NCBI GenBank assembly: GCA_000697335.1 | Contig: JNEM01011107.1 | Location: 1-12,070, forward strand | Direction of reading: 5' to 3' | DNA from: Conidiobolus incongruus B7586 | Taxonomy: Eukaryota; Entomophthoromycota; Entomophthoromycetes; Entomophthorales; Conidiobolaceae | Length of the DNA stretch: 12,070 nt | In this document: positions 1-10,085 of the stretch, piece after piece | Layout of the letters: the number at the start of each line of letters is the position of its first letter | How positions within the stretch are numbered: the stretch's first letter is position 1 | Position numbers and translations under genes: made by a program | Notes under the pieces: generated by a model | What the model was told of the DNA's origin: nothing | The model's database searches: none | Seen by the model: the letters and a program-made list of their open reading frames with translations, nothing else

Positions 1-3000
1 AGCAGAAATTAATCTGTTGAGGGAATCCGGCATGACCAACGTATCAGCATCCACCATTAATACGTATTCATAGAAGTGAGGATCAACACCAATAACATTC
101 TTGATTTGATGATAGATTTCCAGTTCGAGAGGGGTCATTGGATAGTCGTAATGGACTTTGTTGAAGAAACGCATGAGGATCAATTGAGAGTCACGTTTAC
201 CACGATTACCAGGTCTGGAACGTTCAATGGGACGACCAACTTTGACGACAACGAGATAAGGAACAACGTGGCCTTGACATTCATATAAACCAGTATATAC
301 TTTACCCATATTATGTTGTTTCATTCCCTCACCAAGTGATAAGAAACTGAGAGGTTCAGGTTGTAGATTGGGATCTGATCCCAGAATATCTAACACAATA
401 CGAGGTGTGGGCAAGTCGTTACCACCACCAACAATCATACCGTCACAAATAATAAAGAGTAACTTTCTTTTATCGTCGTATTTCAACACGGCCAATGAAT
501 CAATAGTCTTCCTCAAAGAATCTTCACCTTCAGTATAACAGGGAACGTTACAAATAACAAACTTATCGTGATCTTCCGGCTCAGGTTTACTACCGAACGA
601 TAATGAAGCCAAGAATTTAGCGAACAAGATCAAGAAAATGAAGATAGAGAGTGCTAACAAGACGTAGGATGAAAAGAGACATCGGAAGGAGTTACGATCG
701 TCTACTTTACCTCGGTAGAAGATCTGTTTCATACAACCTGTGGTGATATCTCTCAATTGAGGATTTTTGGAGTACAACTTATTGAATAGTTCGGTAATGT
801 CTCTACCGTTACCAGCTCGAATCAATTCTACAAAGTTGGGATCAAGGAACTGCTTCTGGTCTTGTGTTAGTTGACCTCCATCGGAGGGAAGGGTAAAGAA
901 GTTCTCCTTGATGTAATCAGTAAATTCAAATACTTCCTGATTATAGATTACCCAAGTCTTATCCTGACCTGCGAAGGTTGAAATCGCACGCGCGTCGTAG
1001 GCTAAATCAGCAACTTTGAGAGTATTGTCCATGACACCCATGACACTCTGGAACCAAGTGGGATTGGGGTTATTGGTATAGGTACGGTGATCGCGGTATT
1101 GTGCATAACCTTGATTTCCTGCTAATCCTTGAGTAGAATTCTGCAAATTGAGTCTTTCGTCAATGTTTGTTCCGTCGTATCGGAAACATAAAGAGCTCAA
1201 CTGCATTGGGAATAGGAAGCTAGCGTCTTGACCACCGAAAATCTTAGCGATCTGAGCATTTTGGACGGGACCGGGGTGATTCGTCAATTTGTTGATATTA
1301 TATACACGGCCCCATACTGAAGTGTAAGCTTTGTTCTGCTTGTCTTGATTGTATGCATCAGTAACTTCAGTAGGTGATAAAATATTACGTTTGGGACATA
1401 CTAGAGGATTGATACCAACGATAAAGAGAACCATAGCAGCACACATGAAGAAGATGATAAGACAAAGTGCTAACTTTTCACGCCATGCCATACGAACATC
1501 ACGATGCTTCATACGGCCACAGCAAGATAGACAGAAAGATGGAATCCACCAGGTGAGAGACCAAGTACAGCAGACCCAAGCCTTACGTGCACGGGTTTTG
1601 GGTGGCTTATCTTCTTCTTCCTCTTCCTCCTCTTCTTCAATGACTTTAAGATTAGTCTCAGCCTTTGTGAGAAGGATGTCCTCTTGAGATGCAAGAGCGG
1701 GATCAGCATCCATTAAACTCTGTTGATCATCGCCAATATTATCATCGTCGGAGTAGTAGGACTGGGCATCGTCGTTGAGGAAATTGGGCTTAGGAGCACC
1801 CAAGCCACCCTCCTCATAAGCGCGGACCATATTCTCACGCTCTGTGGCTCTCAAATGATCTTCGAGGTCGCGCCACACTTCGTCGGATAGATAACAGAAT
1901 TGTTGGCCGAGGGCAATGTGTTCGGGACCCCAGCCGAAGATATTGGCGGCAGCTTCGCAAATTTGGGCAGCAGTGCGGTTGGGATCGATACCCATAGGCT
2001 CCAAGATTTGGAGGTATCTGCCAACGAATTCGTCGTGTTGGTAGCAAACAGTGTATTCGACTTCCTTACGTTGTGATAAGTTGGCTAAGGAGTAGCGATC
2101 CACTTGTTCGCCGATTGTACCACTATCGAATTGATCGGACACGTTCGAGTTATTGGCACGGAGACAGATTACGAACCAAGGCTCAGTATTATCAAAGGTA
2201 TCAAACAACTCGTCCAAAGCGGTTTGGAACTGAGTTGATGCACAAGGAATCTTGTTACGACCTGTGGATGTTTCAATCTCTTCGGGAGCTTGGGCTCTCG
2301 GACGCTTCATAGAAGGCTGACGCACTGGCATAGCACTCTGTTGTGCAGAGACAAGGGCAGCAGAGTTCTTGGGGTGACTCTCTGTAGTGACCGCGCTACT
2401 GGTGAAGAGACCAGAAACGAAAGGATTACCTACTGGCACACCAGAATCTCCTTTGAATGTGGAAACGAAATCCAAGCAAATAGAATCCATGTTCTTAGCC
2501 ATAAATCCAGAGGAATTATAGGTAACTGGAGCGGCAAAGTGGCGGATAGTGAATTCTCCCATATTTAAGTTGGCGCTAAAGTAATCATTTTCGGCATGTA
2601 CTTTATGTAAAGCTGCAAGCATACCAGGATCATTGTTGGGACCTCTGGCCTTATTGGCTTGCTTATGTAAAATGGAAATAATACCGTTACCAGATTTACC
2701 AAGAAGAGTAGTAACAGGTTGGTTACTGACATAGGGAACAATGGGAATTTGAACCATATCTTCGGCGTAAGCATCATTAGAAGCTTCGAAAAGTTGGTAA
2801 CACATGTAGTTGTACAAACGTTCGTTTGCATAATTGGTCAAAAATTGTTCAAAGCCATTGCCATTGGGATTAATTTGAAAACCTGGCAAGTCTAATAAAC
2901 CTATGAAATTAGCTTGATTTTCCTTACAGAGACGAGTATTGATATATTCAATAATCCAGGAAAATAGAAGGGAGTAGAGGACTGTAGCTAGATCATCTCT

Positions 3001-4181
3001 TTGGGCAGCTGATTGAGATGCATCTAGATAAACAGTGCACATTTCCTTTTTGATTAATTTGGTCTTGTAAGTAAGGAGACCCTCAAGAGATGAAGGTAAT
3101 AAACCGAGGAAATCGGCAACAACATTAAGAACATCATCGTTCTTAACATAAGCCGCTTCCTGAGCTGCACCATGCTGGTTAGCGAATGTAACATTACCTA
3201 AGTGAAGGATAGCTGCAAGCACTTGGAAGATCTGGCTCTGGAATTTGCGATTGAAACCAACACTCTTCATATTGGATTTCAAGTCATGGAACTGAGAGTT
3301 AAGCTGATCAAGGGAGTAAGCAGGAAGAGTTCCCTGAAGGTAGTGAAAGTGACCAGGTTCCTGGAGTTGGAAATGAGCTTTTTCCTCAGCGGTAACACCA
3401 GCAAGCATCTGGTAAAACACATGGAAATTGGATTCATTCCTAGGAACATGAGTGACCCTCGTCTTTTCCAATAAATAATCTAAATTTTTAACACCGATAG
3501 TTCTACCACGATTATCAAACTGTAACTCCATATACTTTCCAAATCGACTAGCATTGGAATGATGCACGGTGGAGGCATTACCGAAACTTTCAAACACCTT
3601 TTCACTAGCTAGAATTTGAGAGTATAACTTAGCCTCCTTCTTAGAAGAACTGCGTAGGTTAGACATCTGTTGTAAGAAGTACTTTTTCACTTCGGTTTTA
3701 CCGCTACCAGATTCACCACTATAAATTAATAGTTAGTGTTAAAGTATGATTATTTCATTTTGTTGATATTTTCATTATGGGCTAGAATATAGTGGATTAA
3801 AATATGAAAGTGAACTTACTTGATAACAACGGATTGATCGATACCACTTCGCTTCAAGTGAAAATAAACTGTATTGGCGAAAGAAAATATATGAGGGGGT
3901 AATTCTTCCCTCTGTCCTGAGCAATTGCGATAATCCTTAACATATTTTTCAGTGGTTTCTTTATCGTAAATACTCAATGGTTTGCAAGGGTTCACACTCA
4001 AAAGGACCCTGGCACCCACTCGAGTGTAAATCTCATCGGACATATAACGCTGTTGAAGCGTAGCAACTACTGAAGGTTTGGTCTTATTACTTAAATAAAT
4101 TAAGTCGGATAAATTACGGTCAGCAGCCGAAGGCTCATTGCGACCGGAATGTGTTGGCTTGGCCACTAATCTCGTGGTCAT
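1..4181 (-). CDS. Chitin synthase with N-terminal myosin motor domain (class V/VII type), 3' end beyond window
   Basis: Joined from 4181-3820 and 3718-1; 1360 codons are visible with no stop in the 3.7-kb second exon. The family is a plasma-membrane glycosyltransferase 2 enzyme that polymerises UDP-GlcNAc into cell-wall chitin, delivered on secretory vesicles to growth sites. Seen: motor-like region at about residues 20-745 with P-loop GESGSGKT (122-129), switch I NASRFGK (176-182), switch II DLPGFQ (397-402) and the family-typical PWFVICLRANN. A nine-glutamate run lies at 815-823. Hydrophobic segments lie near 831-853, 868-895 and 1131-1159, with a cytochrome-b5-like stretch between the last two. 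The GT2 domain starts near 1169 (KFVICNVPCYTEGEDSL), with VDADT and DAD at 1344-1346. The catalytic QRRRW motif and any C-terminal DEK domain should lie past the edge; full family proteins are about 1,800-1,900 residues. The start is supported by an in-frame stop 18 bases upstream (4197-4199). Class V versus VII is not resolved. Confidence 0.95.
3719..3819 (-). other. Spliceosomal intron in the chitin synthase gene
   Basis: A 101-base phase-2 intron. The donor reads GTAAGT (from 3819 downward) and the acceptor TTATAG ends at 3719. A good branch-site match, CACTAAC, has its CTAAC core at 3732-3736, about 13 bases before the acceptor. Reading through it meets a stop at 3816-3818, so removal is needed. 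Joining AA to T restores an Asn codon followed directly by GESGSGKT, so the intron sits just before the P-loop. Confidence 0.93.
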
Positions 4182-4238
4182 TGAATTTAAATTAGATTAA
4201 TTAAAAACAGTAAATAAAATTGAAGATATTTTGAAATA

Positions 4239-4258
4239 ATATATATATATATATATAT
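4239..4258. repeat. (AT)10 dinucleotide microsatellite
   Basis: Twenty uninterrupted bases of alternating A and T, located 58-77 bases upstream of the chitin synthase start codon. Such tracts mutate quickly in length; a role in transcription is possible but not shown. Confidence 0.9.
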
Positions 4259-4597
4259 GATATCTACAAAAACAATATCGAAGTAATAATACACTATCAA
4301 GATTAATAATGAATGCAAAGGTCAAAAAGCATCAAATTGAATAAAGATATTGAAATTGGATTCAATTTGAGATAAATTTAGAATTAGGAGAGAGTTAAGG
4401 GGATTAGTTGATTTTGAGAATAAAATAGGATAATTCTTCAAATAATCAATTCGTCTTTAGAGAGTGTTTTATAATATCTCAAATCAATTCTCAATTTTGA
4501 AAACTTGATACCGTATTGGAAGTATTAATCTATTTATATTCTTGAGTGGCATATGTTGAACGAATTCTATTTGCCTTAATACGGCATCCAGTAGTAT

Positions 4598-4632
4598 GGA
4601 GGGGGTTTTGTTTTTTTGGGGGGATTGAAGGG
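4598..4632 (+). promoter_or_regulatory. G-tract cluster in the chitin synthase upstream region
   Basis: Runs of five, six and three G at 4601-4605, 4618-4623 and 4630-4632 stand out in a region otherwise near 80% AT. If the six-G run is split in two, four G triplets are available, so a G-quadruplex on the template strand of the gene is possible, though the first loop is long (12 bases). On the coding strand these are C/T-rich tracts of the kind seen in fungal promoters. Confidence 0.35.
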
Positions 4633-5032
4633 AGAACAGGTTTCATCTTTCTTTACAGTTACGGAATTTTTTTTTGGTATGCTTGAAACAACTCAACTCC
4701 AATTTAGTCTATATCCAATTATCTAAATTTAATCTATCTCAATTATAATTTTTATCAATATTGCCACAATAAGATTCAGCACAGTATCAATACTCATCTA
4801 TAATAATTAATATTTTGGAATCATTTGATTATCATACTCATGTTTGATTCAATATAAATAAGAATATTTATATTATGTGATCGATATTTGAATATACTGT
4901 TTCACATTTTTATCAAATCCAATTTATCTCCACTCATTTTATATAAGCGGTTTTTGATGCCTCAATCCTTTAGCAATACTCGAGATTGAGACAAATCTCT
5001 TTAGCAACGTGGATATAAAATCAAATTATCTA

Positions 5033-5139
5033 ATACTTACATGGCACCTAGCAGTGACCAACAGATCAAGTGAAACTATCGGATAATTTTTAGTTACCTG
5101 GGCTGTATCTACCTACTTCGCTGAATACAGGTGAGTTCA
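5033..5139 (-). other. Less AT-rich island with splice-site consensus; possible non-coding first exon
   Basis: About 100 bases near 40% GC inside the AT tract. On the minus strand, GGTGCCAT is followed by GTAAGTAT at 5040-5033, a perfect fungal splice donor. This could be the end of a 5' UTR exon of the chitin synthase gene, spliced to an acceptor near 4264. On the plus strand the same bases give ATACTTAC, and a GTGAGT donor-like site follows ACAG at 5127-5130. A hairpin pairs CTGTAT (5103-5108) with ATACAG (5125-5130). There is no significant ORF: the plus-strand ATG at 5041 gives ten codons only. What the island is remains open. Confidence 0.3.
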
Positions 5140-8100
5140 TATCAAATTTAATTTAGTACAATGGAGATTAATTTCTTGGTTTTTCTTAACTCTAGAAATT
5201 GATAAATTAACTCTTTCAATCAATTTATCAACATCTAGTTGGTTAAATTTTATTGATCTATCACGTGGAAATCTCTCGTGCATTATTTGTTTTAAATTAT
5301 ACTGACAATCATAAAAATATAATACTAAAGTGAAATATAATATTACATTGATTCAAATATATAGAACTGTTAGAAAAAAATATTTACAATCATAATAATA
5401 TAAAATTTCTTTTACTTAATATTTAATTAGAATTTAATAAATTAATATCTAATCAGCATCTATCCCAACAATTGTAGTAAATATCAAATAAAAATTTGAG
5501 GTAAAAATCAACTAAATTTGATATAAATTCATGCCAAGTACAAAAATTATCACTTAACATTCTCCCCCTCCCAAAGATACCTAAACCATTAAAATCCAAT
5601 TTGTAAAAGATTAAAAAAATTATTCCATAACGCCCACTCATTTCGCCCTTGAGTATTTAATCAATTGGGATAGGTTACTCACCATTGAATCATCCCTAAT
5701 TCAATGAATTGTCCTTAAAATTTTTAAATTTTTGTATTTTATATTTTATTTCAGGAGTTATATTTTGAGAAAAATTACTTAATATTTTCATTAATCATAA
5801 AAGTAACATTGAATGAATTGCATTTTATTAACATCATCAATACTTGAAATAAAAATCTGGATATTGATTTATTTTTTAAGTAATTTATAAAACAAAGGAT
5901 AATAATTTAAAAATCAAATGAAAATAATAATAATAATAAACTTTAAATATCAAAAATCACAAATATTTTTATTTACCAATAACTAATAATATATTTTTTT
6001 CAATCAAAATTCTATAAATAATATAAAATTTTATTTTTATTAAATCATCAAAAAAATTATTCACATTTGACTGTTGATTTTTAAATTAGACAATGAGAAT
6101 AAATTATTGGTAATTACTCACTGATAATTAATCAATTTTTATTTTTAGATTTAAAATTGATTATTTACTGATGATATAATCAAAGGGTTGACTTTAAATC
6201 TAAATCACTCAGATGAAATCTTGATCATTTTAAAGTTACTTTTATATCGTTATTCAAAAGATTTATTTAACATTTATATTGTTGATAAGATTATTAAATA
6301 AGGCCAAAAGAGCCGCAATATCAATTTTACTATTATTATTTTGAATGATAACTTACAATTTAAAAATATCATTAATTGTCACATTTATATCAAGTGAGAA
6401 TTCTGTTTAATAATATTATTTATTTTTAGTTACATATTTTTGCAAAACATACTCCTAATTTTTTATTTATTATTTAGTTATAAATACGATGAATGTGATA
6501 GATACTTTGATCCTATTTATTGAATTTTATAACAAATTCGAATATACTCAAAATTTGATGTACAAATGCATTTTTTAAATACTTCTCTCATTATAATGAT
6601 AAGATTCAGCGTTTCTAATCTACAAAATTTCTAAAAGGTTCCAGAATAATTGAATGCATCCAATATAAAAATAGAACGATGATTGAGAAAACATGATAAA
6701 TTGTCAAAATATCGCTAAAATCTTAAAGAAGATACTTTTGAACCCTTTATATTTTAAAACCGTAATGATATCATAAACAATTTAAATAAATATTTCAATT
6801 ACATAATATTGCGAAATATTATTGATTATTTTAACTTTTTCTTATGATTTAGTGATGTTTAAAAATCTGAATATTACCACAAAGATAGAGTTTTATTAAT
6901 GTTTTTTCATTATATTAAAATACATATATTTTGTGAATTATATTTGATCAACTATATAATAGCCAATTGAATAATATAATATATTATTTCACACCTTGTA
7001 ATGACCAGAATTTGATACAATTATTATTAATGTTAAAAAATATGATTTTGTATTTATATACTAATTAATTAATCATTTTATATAGTATAGCTTGAATATA
7101 TTCGATCAACTGGATGCTATATTAATATAAACTAGTTCTTATTTAAAACAAGTCTTTACTCTATTAGTTGATCAGTAATTAGACTGAATTATACAAGTTC
7201 ATTATTATTAATTCTATTTTGAAAATTAATAATATAATTTAATTATATTAATGGTTAACTGGAACCATTTTATTATTATCAATTAATATTTTTTTAAATA
7301 TTCATAGTTTTCAAATTGAGAATAATTATACTAATAGAACTCGAATATAATATACTTAAATATAATATAAAGGTACATTATATATAAAATGATTTCTTAT
7401 TAAAATAGTAATTATCATTATAAAATAATGACTATATTTTTAATATCGCAAATATAATAATAGCACTTGTAAATAGTAATTTCATAATATTTAATATCAT
7501 AATAAATTATTTTTTTCAATAAATACATCTTTGAAGTTTTTTTCAATTTGGAAATTAAAATATATTGCAATTGTTATATAATGAATATAATTTAAATTAT
7601 TAATATACAAATTAATTATTAGTATAACTTTAAAAATAAGAATAAATAAAATTATTAATATATGGATTATAATAATTAATAAATAATATAAAATTAATAC
7701 TTTCCTATATTATTAACAACTCCCTTGCCATACTTTTATTAAGCTCATTATATTTAAAAATAGTTGTTTTTATTAAAAATTCGAAATTTGATATTTTATA
7801 AACTAATTTAATTCATTTATATAAATTTTTTATTACAAATATATTTTTTAATTAATCAAATCAACTATAATCATATAGGCTATAATTTGGTCAATATATT
7901 AAATATAATAACTTTTTCTAATTTTTTTAAATAAAAAATCTTTTATAACTATAATTTATATATTTTATCATTATTATCTAAAATAACTAATATTTTCAAT
8001 TGATAATATAAACATCAGTTAAAATTTATTTTAATGGTTAATATTTGCTATAGATAAGATATTTATTAATTGGAATTACTCAAAAATTTTCATATTTTAA

Positions 8101-8283
8101 GTTATTATGTTATTTTAATTATTTTTTCAAAGATTATATAAAGTAATATAGAATTCATTAATTATAATAATCTAAAAATCTTGATTATTAATTATATTTT
8201 AATAAGATTTATTTAGCTATAACTATTGATGGTTTTTTCTAAACCTTTGTTTTTATTATATAGTATATACTTTATATCTACAC
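5140..8283. other. AT-rich desert without a recognisable gene
   Basis: More than 3 kb dominated by A and T, roughly 15% GC by eye. Stops are dense in all frames and I find no protein motif, tRNA-like cloverleaf, rRNA segment or transposon ends. The least AT-rich patch is 5560-5720, with a C-tract at 5564-5572 and a small hairpin pairing ATTGAAT (5684-5690) with ATTCAAT (5699-5705). A 62-codon open frame on the minus strand at 5641-5453 resembles no family I know. The stretch is probably old repeat DNA eroded by AT-biased mutation. Confidence 0.7.
5923..5938. repeat. Short AAT trinucleotide repeat
   Basis: Five tandem ATA/AAT units plus a partial one in the AT desert. Simple-sequence DNA with no evident role. 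Confidence 0.7.
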
Positions 8284-8768
8284 TAGCTTACAAAAGTGAG
8301 TCATAAAATTAAAAATATAGATATTTCTATTGATATCTTAATTATTTTTAATTTAAATAAACTTATATTAAATTATATAATCAATATATATTTTTTATTT
8401 ATAATATAATATATAAATTTAAATTTAATTAATTATTAATTAATATATTAGTATTAAAAATATATTTAAGATAAGTTATGTATTTTCAGGTTTTAATATT
8501 AATAGTAAAATTAATATCTAATATATCTATCTTTTGCTTTTCTAACCTCTTTAAGTTTATAAGGTATAAAGTTAACTATCTTTTTATATTAAATAAAACT
8601 AATATTATTTTAAGCTTCTTAAATATATTTTTAAAGTTAATTTAAATTTATTATTAGAGGGAAAGTTTTAATTAATTTTTTAATTGATTTTAAAGATATT
8701 TAATTAAATTCAAATTAAAAAATTAAAAAAACTATTTTATAATAATTATTTTATTATTTTTAAGCCAT

Positions 8769-9087
8769 TGTCACATATTTATCCAATTAATCCATATATA
8801 TTTACCTTTTATGTCAGTTTACCCATAATTTACCTTTTATCCTACTTTCCCTTAAATTAATCCATTCTCATCCTAGTATAGGGAGGAGGAAATACAACAG
8901 AGATCTATTTACCTACCTATCTATCTATCTATTCATTCATCAACCTACCTAATTACCTAGCTATAATACTAAGTCTCTATCAAAGATTTCTAATAAAACT
9001 TCATAACTATATTTTAATCCTATCACTTACCAATAATCTAATTTAATTCAATATAATTATCCTAGTTTCCAATACTAGAATAATACA
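8769..9087. mobile_element. Solo LTR of an LTR retrotransposon (fossil), nested in Tc1-like copy 1
   Basis: A 319-bp sequence beginning TGTCACA and ending AATACA, thus TG...CA, with a perfect 5-bp duplication. It has no coding content. Read on the plus strand it has a TATAATA site at 8962-8968 and AATAAA at 8992-8997, compatible with LTR promoter and polyadenylation signals. It also has a tetranucleotide-rich patch at 8911-8940. The internal region and partner LTR are absent, as expected after recombination between the two LTRs. Ty3/gypsy affiliation is a guess from the TGTCAC start; copia is possible. It is less AT-rich than the transposon around it, which suggests a later arrival. Confidence 0.75.
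8911..8940. repeat. Tetranucleotide-rich patch (ACCT/ATCT/ATTC units) inside the solo LTR
   Basis: Short runs of ACCT, then ATCT, then ATTC units follow one another, with further ACCT units to about 8960. The strand shown is rich in C and poor in G. It is a simple-sequence patch within the LTR. Confidence 0.7.
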
Positions 9088-9860
9088 GCCATTTAATAAT
9101 AAAATTTATAATATAGCAAAAGGTATTATTTTGTTAGAAATTAATATTTAATTTATTTAATTTATTTAACTTATATTACTTAGTAGTTTTTTCAATTTAT
9201 TATTTAAAATACTTTAATATATTTTAATATTGAATACTTTATTAACCTTATAAAGATATCTTATATTTAAAGATAATATATAACCTTAAATTATAATTAA
9301 CCCACTATTGTAATTTAGGCTATAATAACATAATAGTCATAAAATAATTATTTATCATTTTTAAAAATTTAATTTTTTTATTAGATTTATCAGAATATAT
9401 CTTTGTTTTATTAAATTAAATAATCTTTAATTAATTTTAAATTAATTTTAATAGTGATATTTCAATTCTTACTTAATTTTATAATGGGACTTTTTTATTA
9501 AAGGTGTTTTTTTAAAGTATAAATAATATTTATTCTAATTTAAATATATATAATAACATTAATATTAATTAATATTCTTATATAATCTTATAATTTTTAT
9601 TATACTTTTATAATAATATTATATTTACTTATATTAACTAATCTACAAATATACTTTTTATCATGTTTATCTATAATTTTAATATACTTAAATTAGATTC
9701 AAATGTTTTTTTTAAATTAATCTTAATAACCTTAAATATAATAAATTAATTAATACTAATAATTCTAATAATCTTATAAGTTAATTTATTTTTATTATAA
9801 AGTTAATAAATATATAAGTAAATTTTTTAGAGAGAGATTTAAATTTTATAATATATATTA

Positions 9861-10065
9861 GCCTACAAAAGTAAGTTATAAAATTAAAAATATAAATATT
9901 TCTATTAATATCTTAATCAATATTAATTTAAAAAAACTTATATTAAACTATATAATTAATATATATTTTTTATTTATAATATAACATATATAGTTAAATT
10001 TAATTAATTATTAATTGATATATTAACACTAAAAGTTTATTTAAGATAAGTTATAAATTTGTAGG
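9861..10065 (+). repeat. Left inverted terminal arm of Tc1-like copy 2, with outer and inner direct repeats
   Basis: The arm carries the core TAAGTTATAAA twice in the same orientation, at 9872-9882 (outer) and 10047-10057 (inner), 175 bases apart. The inner site continues as TTTGTAGGTTT. In IR/DR-type Tc1 elements such repeats are transposase-binding sites. Sequence between the two sites is AT-rich filler with weak similarity to the other arm. The arm ends about 20 bases short of the transposase stop codon. Confidence 0.8.
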
Positions 10066-10085
10066 TTTTAGTATTGATAGAAAAA

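Larger units (their letters stand above)
4182..5030 (-). promoter_or_regulatory. Upstream region of the chitin synthase gene (putative promoter and 5' UTR)
   Basis: No coding sequence is visible in this 0.85-kb AT-rich stretch, which precedes the chitin synthase start codon. On the minus strand there are TATA-like sites at 4467-4473 (TATAAAA) and around 4532-4540 (TATAAATAG). A C-tract cluster on the coding strand lies at 4601-4632, including CCCCCTCC, which contains the stress-element core CCCCT known from yeasts. Which site is used cannot be read from sequence alone. If the splice donor at 5040 is real, much of this stretch would be a 5' UTR intron instead, with a possible TTTTTGTAG acceptor ending at 4264. 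Confidence 0.5.
8764..9092. repeat. Five-base target-site duplication GCCAT flanking the solo LTR
   Basis: GCCAT occurs at 8764-8768 and again at 9088-9092, immediately outside the TG...CA element. In copy 2 of the transposon the matching position carries a single GCCAT, with the flanking sequence running on unbroken, so the duplication arose on insertion. Five bases is the usual duplication length for Ty3/gypsy and Ty1/copia integrases. Confidence 0.85.
8511..9846 (-). pseudogene. Tc1-type transposase relic, copy 1
   Basis: Identified by alignment to the transposase at 10086-11103. Its terminal codons (GATATATTAGATATTAA, ending at 8511) correspond to the GRYTRY-stop ending of copy 2. Its beginning, near 9846, corresponds to the KSLSKK start, but the initiator ATG is changed. 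The reading frame is broken throughout by stops and shifts, and a 319-bp LTR sits in the codons for KWLKN, between the second and third catalytic residues. No function is possible; it is useful only as a sequence fossil for dating and for reconstructing family history. Confidence 0.8.
8286..9858 (-). mobile_element. Tc1/mariner-like DNA transposon, copy 1: decayed, right arm missing, split by a solo LTR
   Basis: It aligns along nearly its whole length with the complete copy at 9861-11418. Its left end GCTTACAAAAGTGAGTCA follows a TA at 8284-8285 and matches the other copy's GCCTACAAAAGTAAGTTA. The outer and inner direct repeats of the left arm lie about 175 bases apart (8297 and 8472), the same spacing as in copy 2. 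The transposase remnant lies on the minus strand. Similarity ends around 9846-9858, just before copy 2 begins, so the roughly 310-bp right part is absent. The 319-bp solo LTR at 8769-9087 interrupts it. Differences from copy 2 are mostly C-to-T and G-to-A, and this copy is visibly the more AT-rich one. Because its terminal GTGAGTCA keeps G and C where copy 2 has A and T, it is not simply derived from copy 2. Confidence 0.85.

Noticed and set aside
76-288. Plus-strand open frame of 70 codons, and similar frames at 1349-1687, 2073-2312, 2290-2568 and 3202-3474
   Set aside because: All lie antisense to the chitin synthase coding frame, match no family, and are by-products of its codon use.
1606-1640. 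Low-complexity CTC/TTC run as a microsatellite
   Set aside because: It is in frame and encodes the poly-glutamate stretch of the synthase linker, so it is part of the coding sequence.
1509-2831. Minus-strand open frames at 1509-1709, 1835-2047 and 2565-2831
   Set aside because: They lie within the chitin synthase exon in other frames; the long in-frame reading explains the sequence.
4970-5010. CTTTAGCAA direct repeat and GAGATT/AATCTC hairpin
   Set aside because: Too short to distinguish from chance, with no context suggesting a function.
5033-5110. U1 snRNA gene starting ATACTTAC
   Set aside because: Only the first eight bases and a loose Sm-like site fit. The stem-loop I sequence bound by U1-70K is not seen, and the same bases are a splice donor on the other strand. 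Kept only as an alternative in the findings.
5453-5641. Minus-strand open frame of 62 codons in the AT desert
   Set aside because: Composition is that of AT-rich noise (many Phe, Ile, Leu, Tyr), with no recognisable motif and no supporting signals.
4769-6610. Twelve-base repeat ATAAGATTCAGC at 4769-4780 and 6599-6610
   Set aside because: Many matches of this length are expected by chance in several kilobases of AT-biased sequence, and the flanks do not align.
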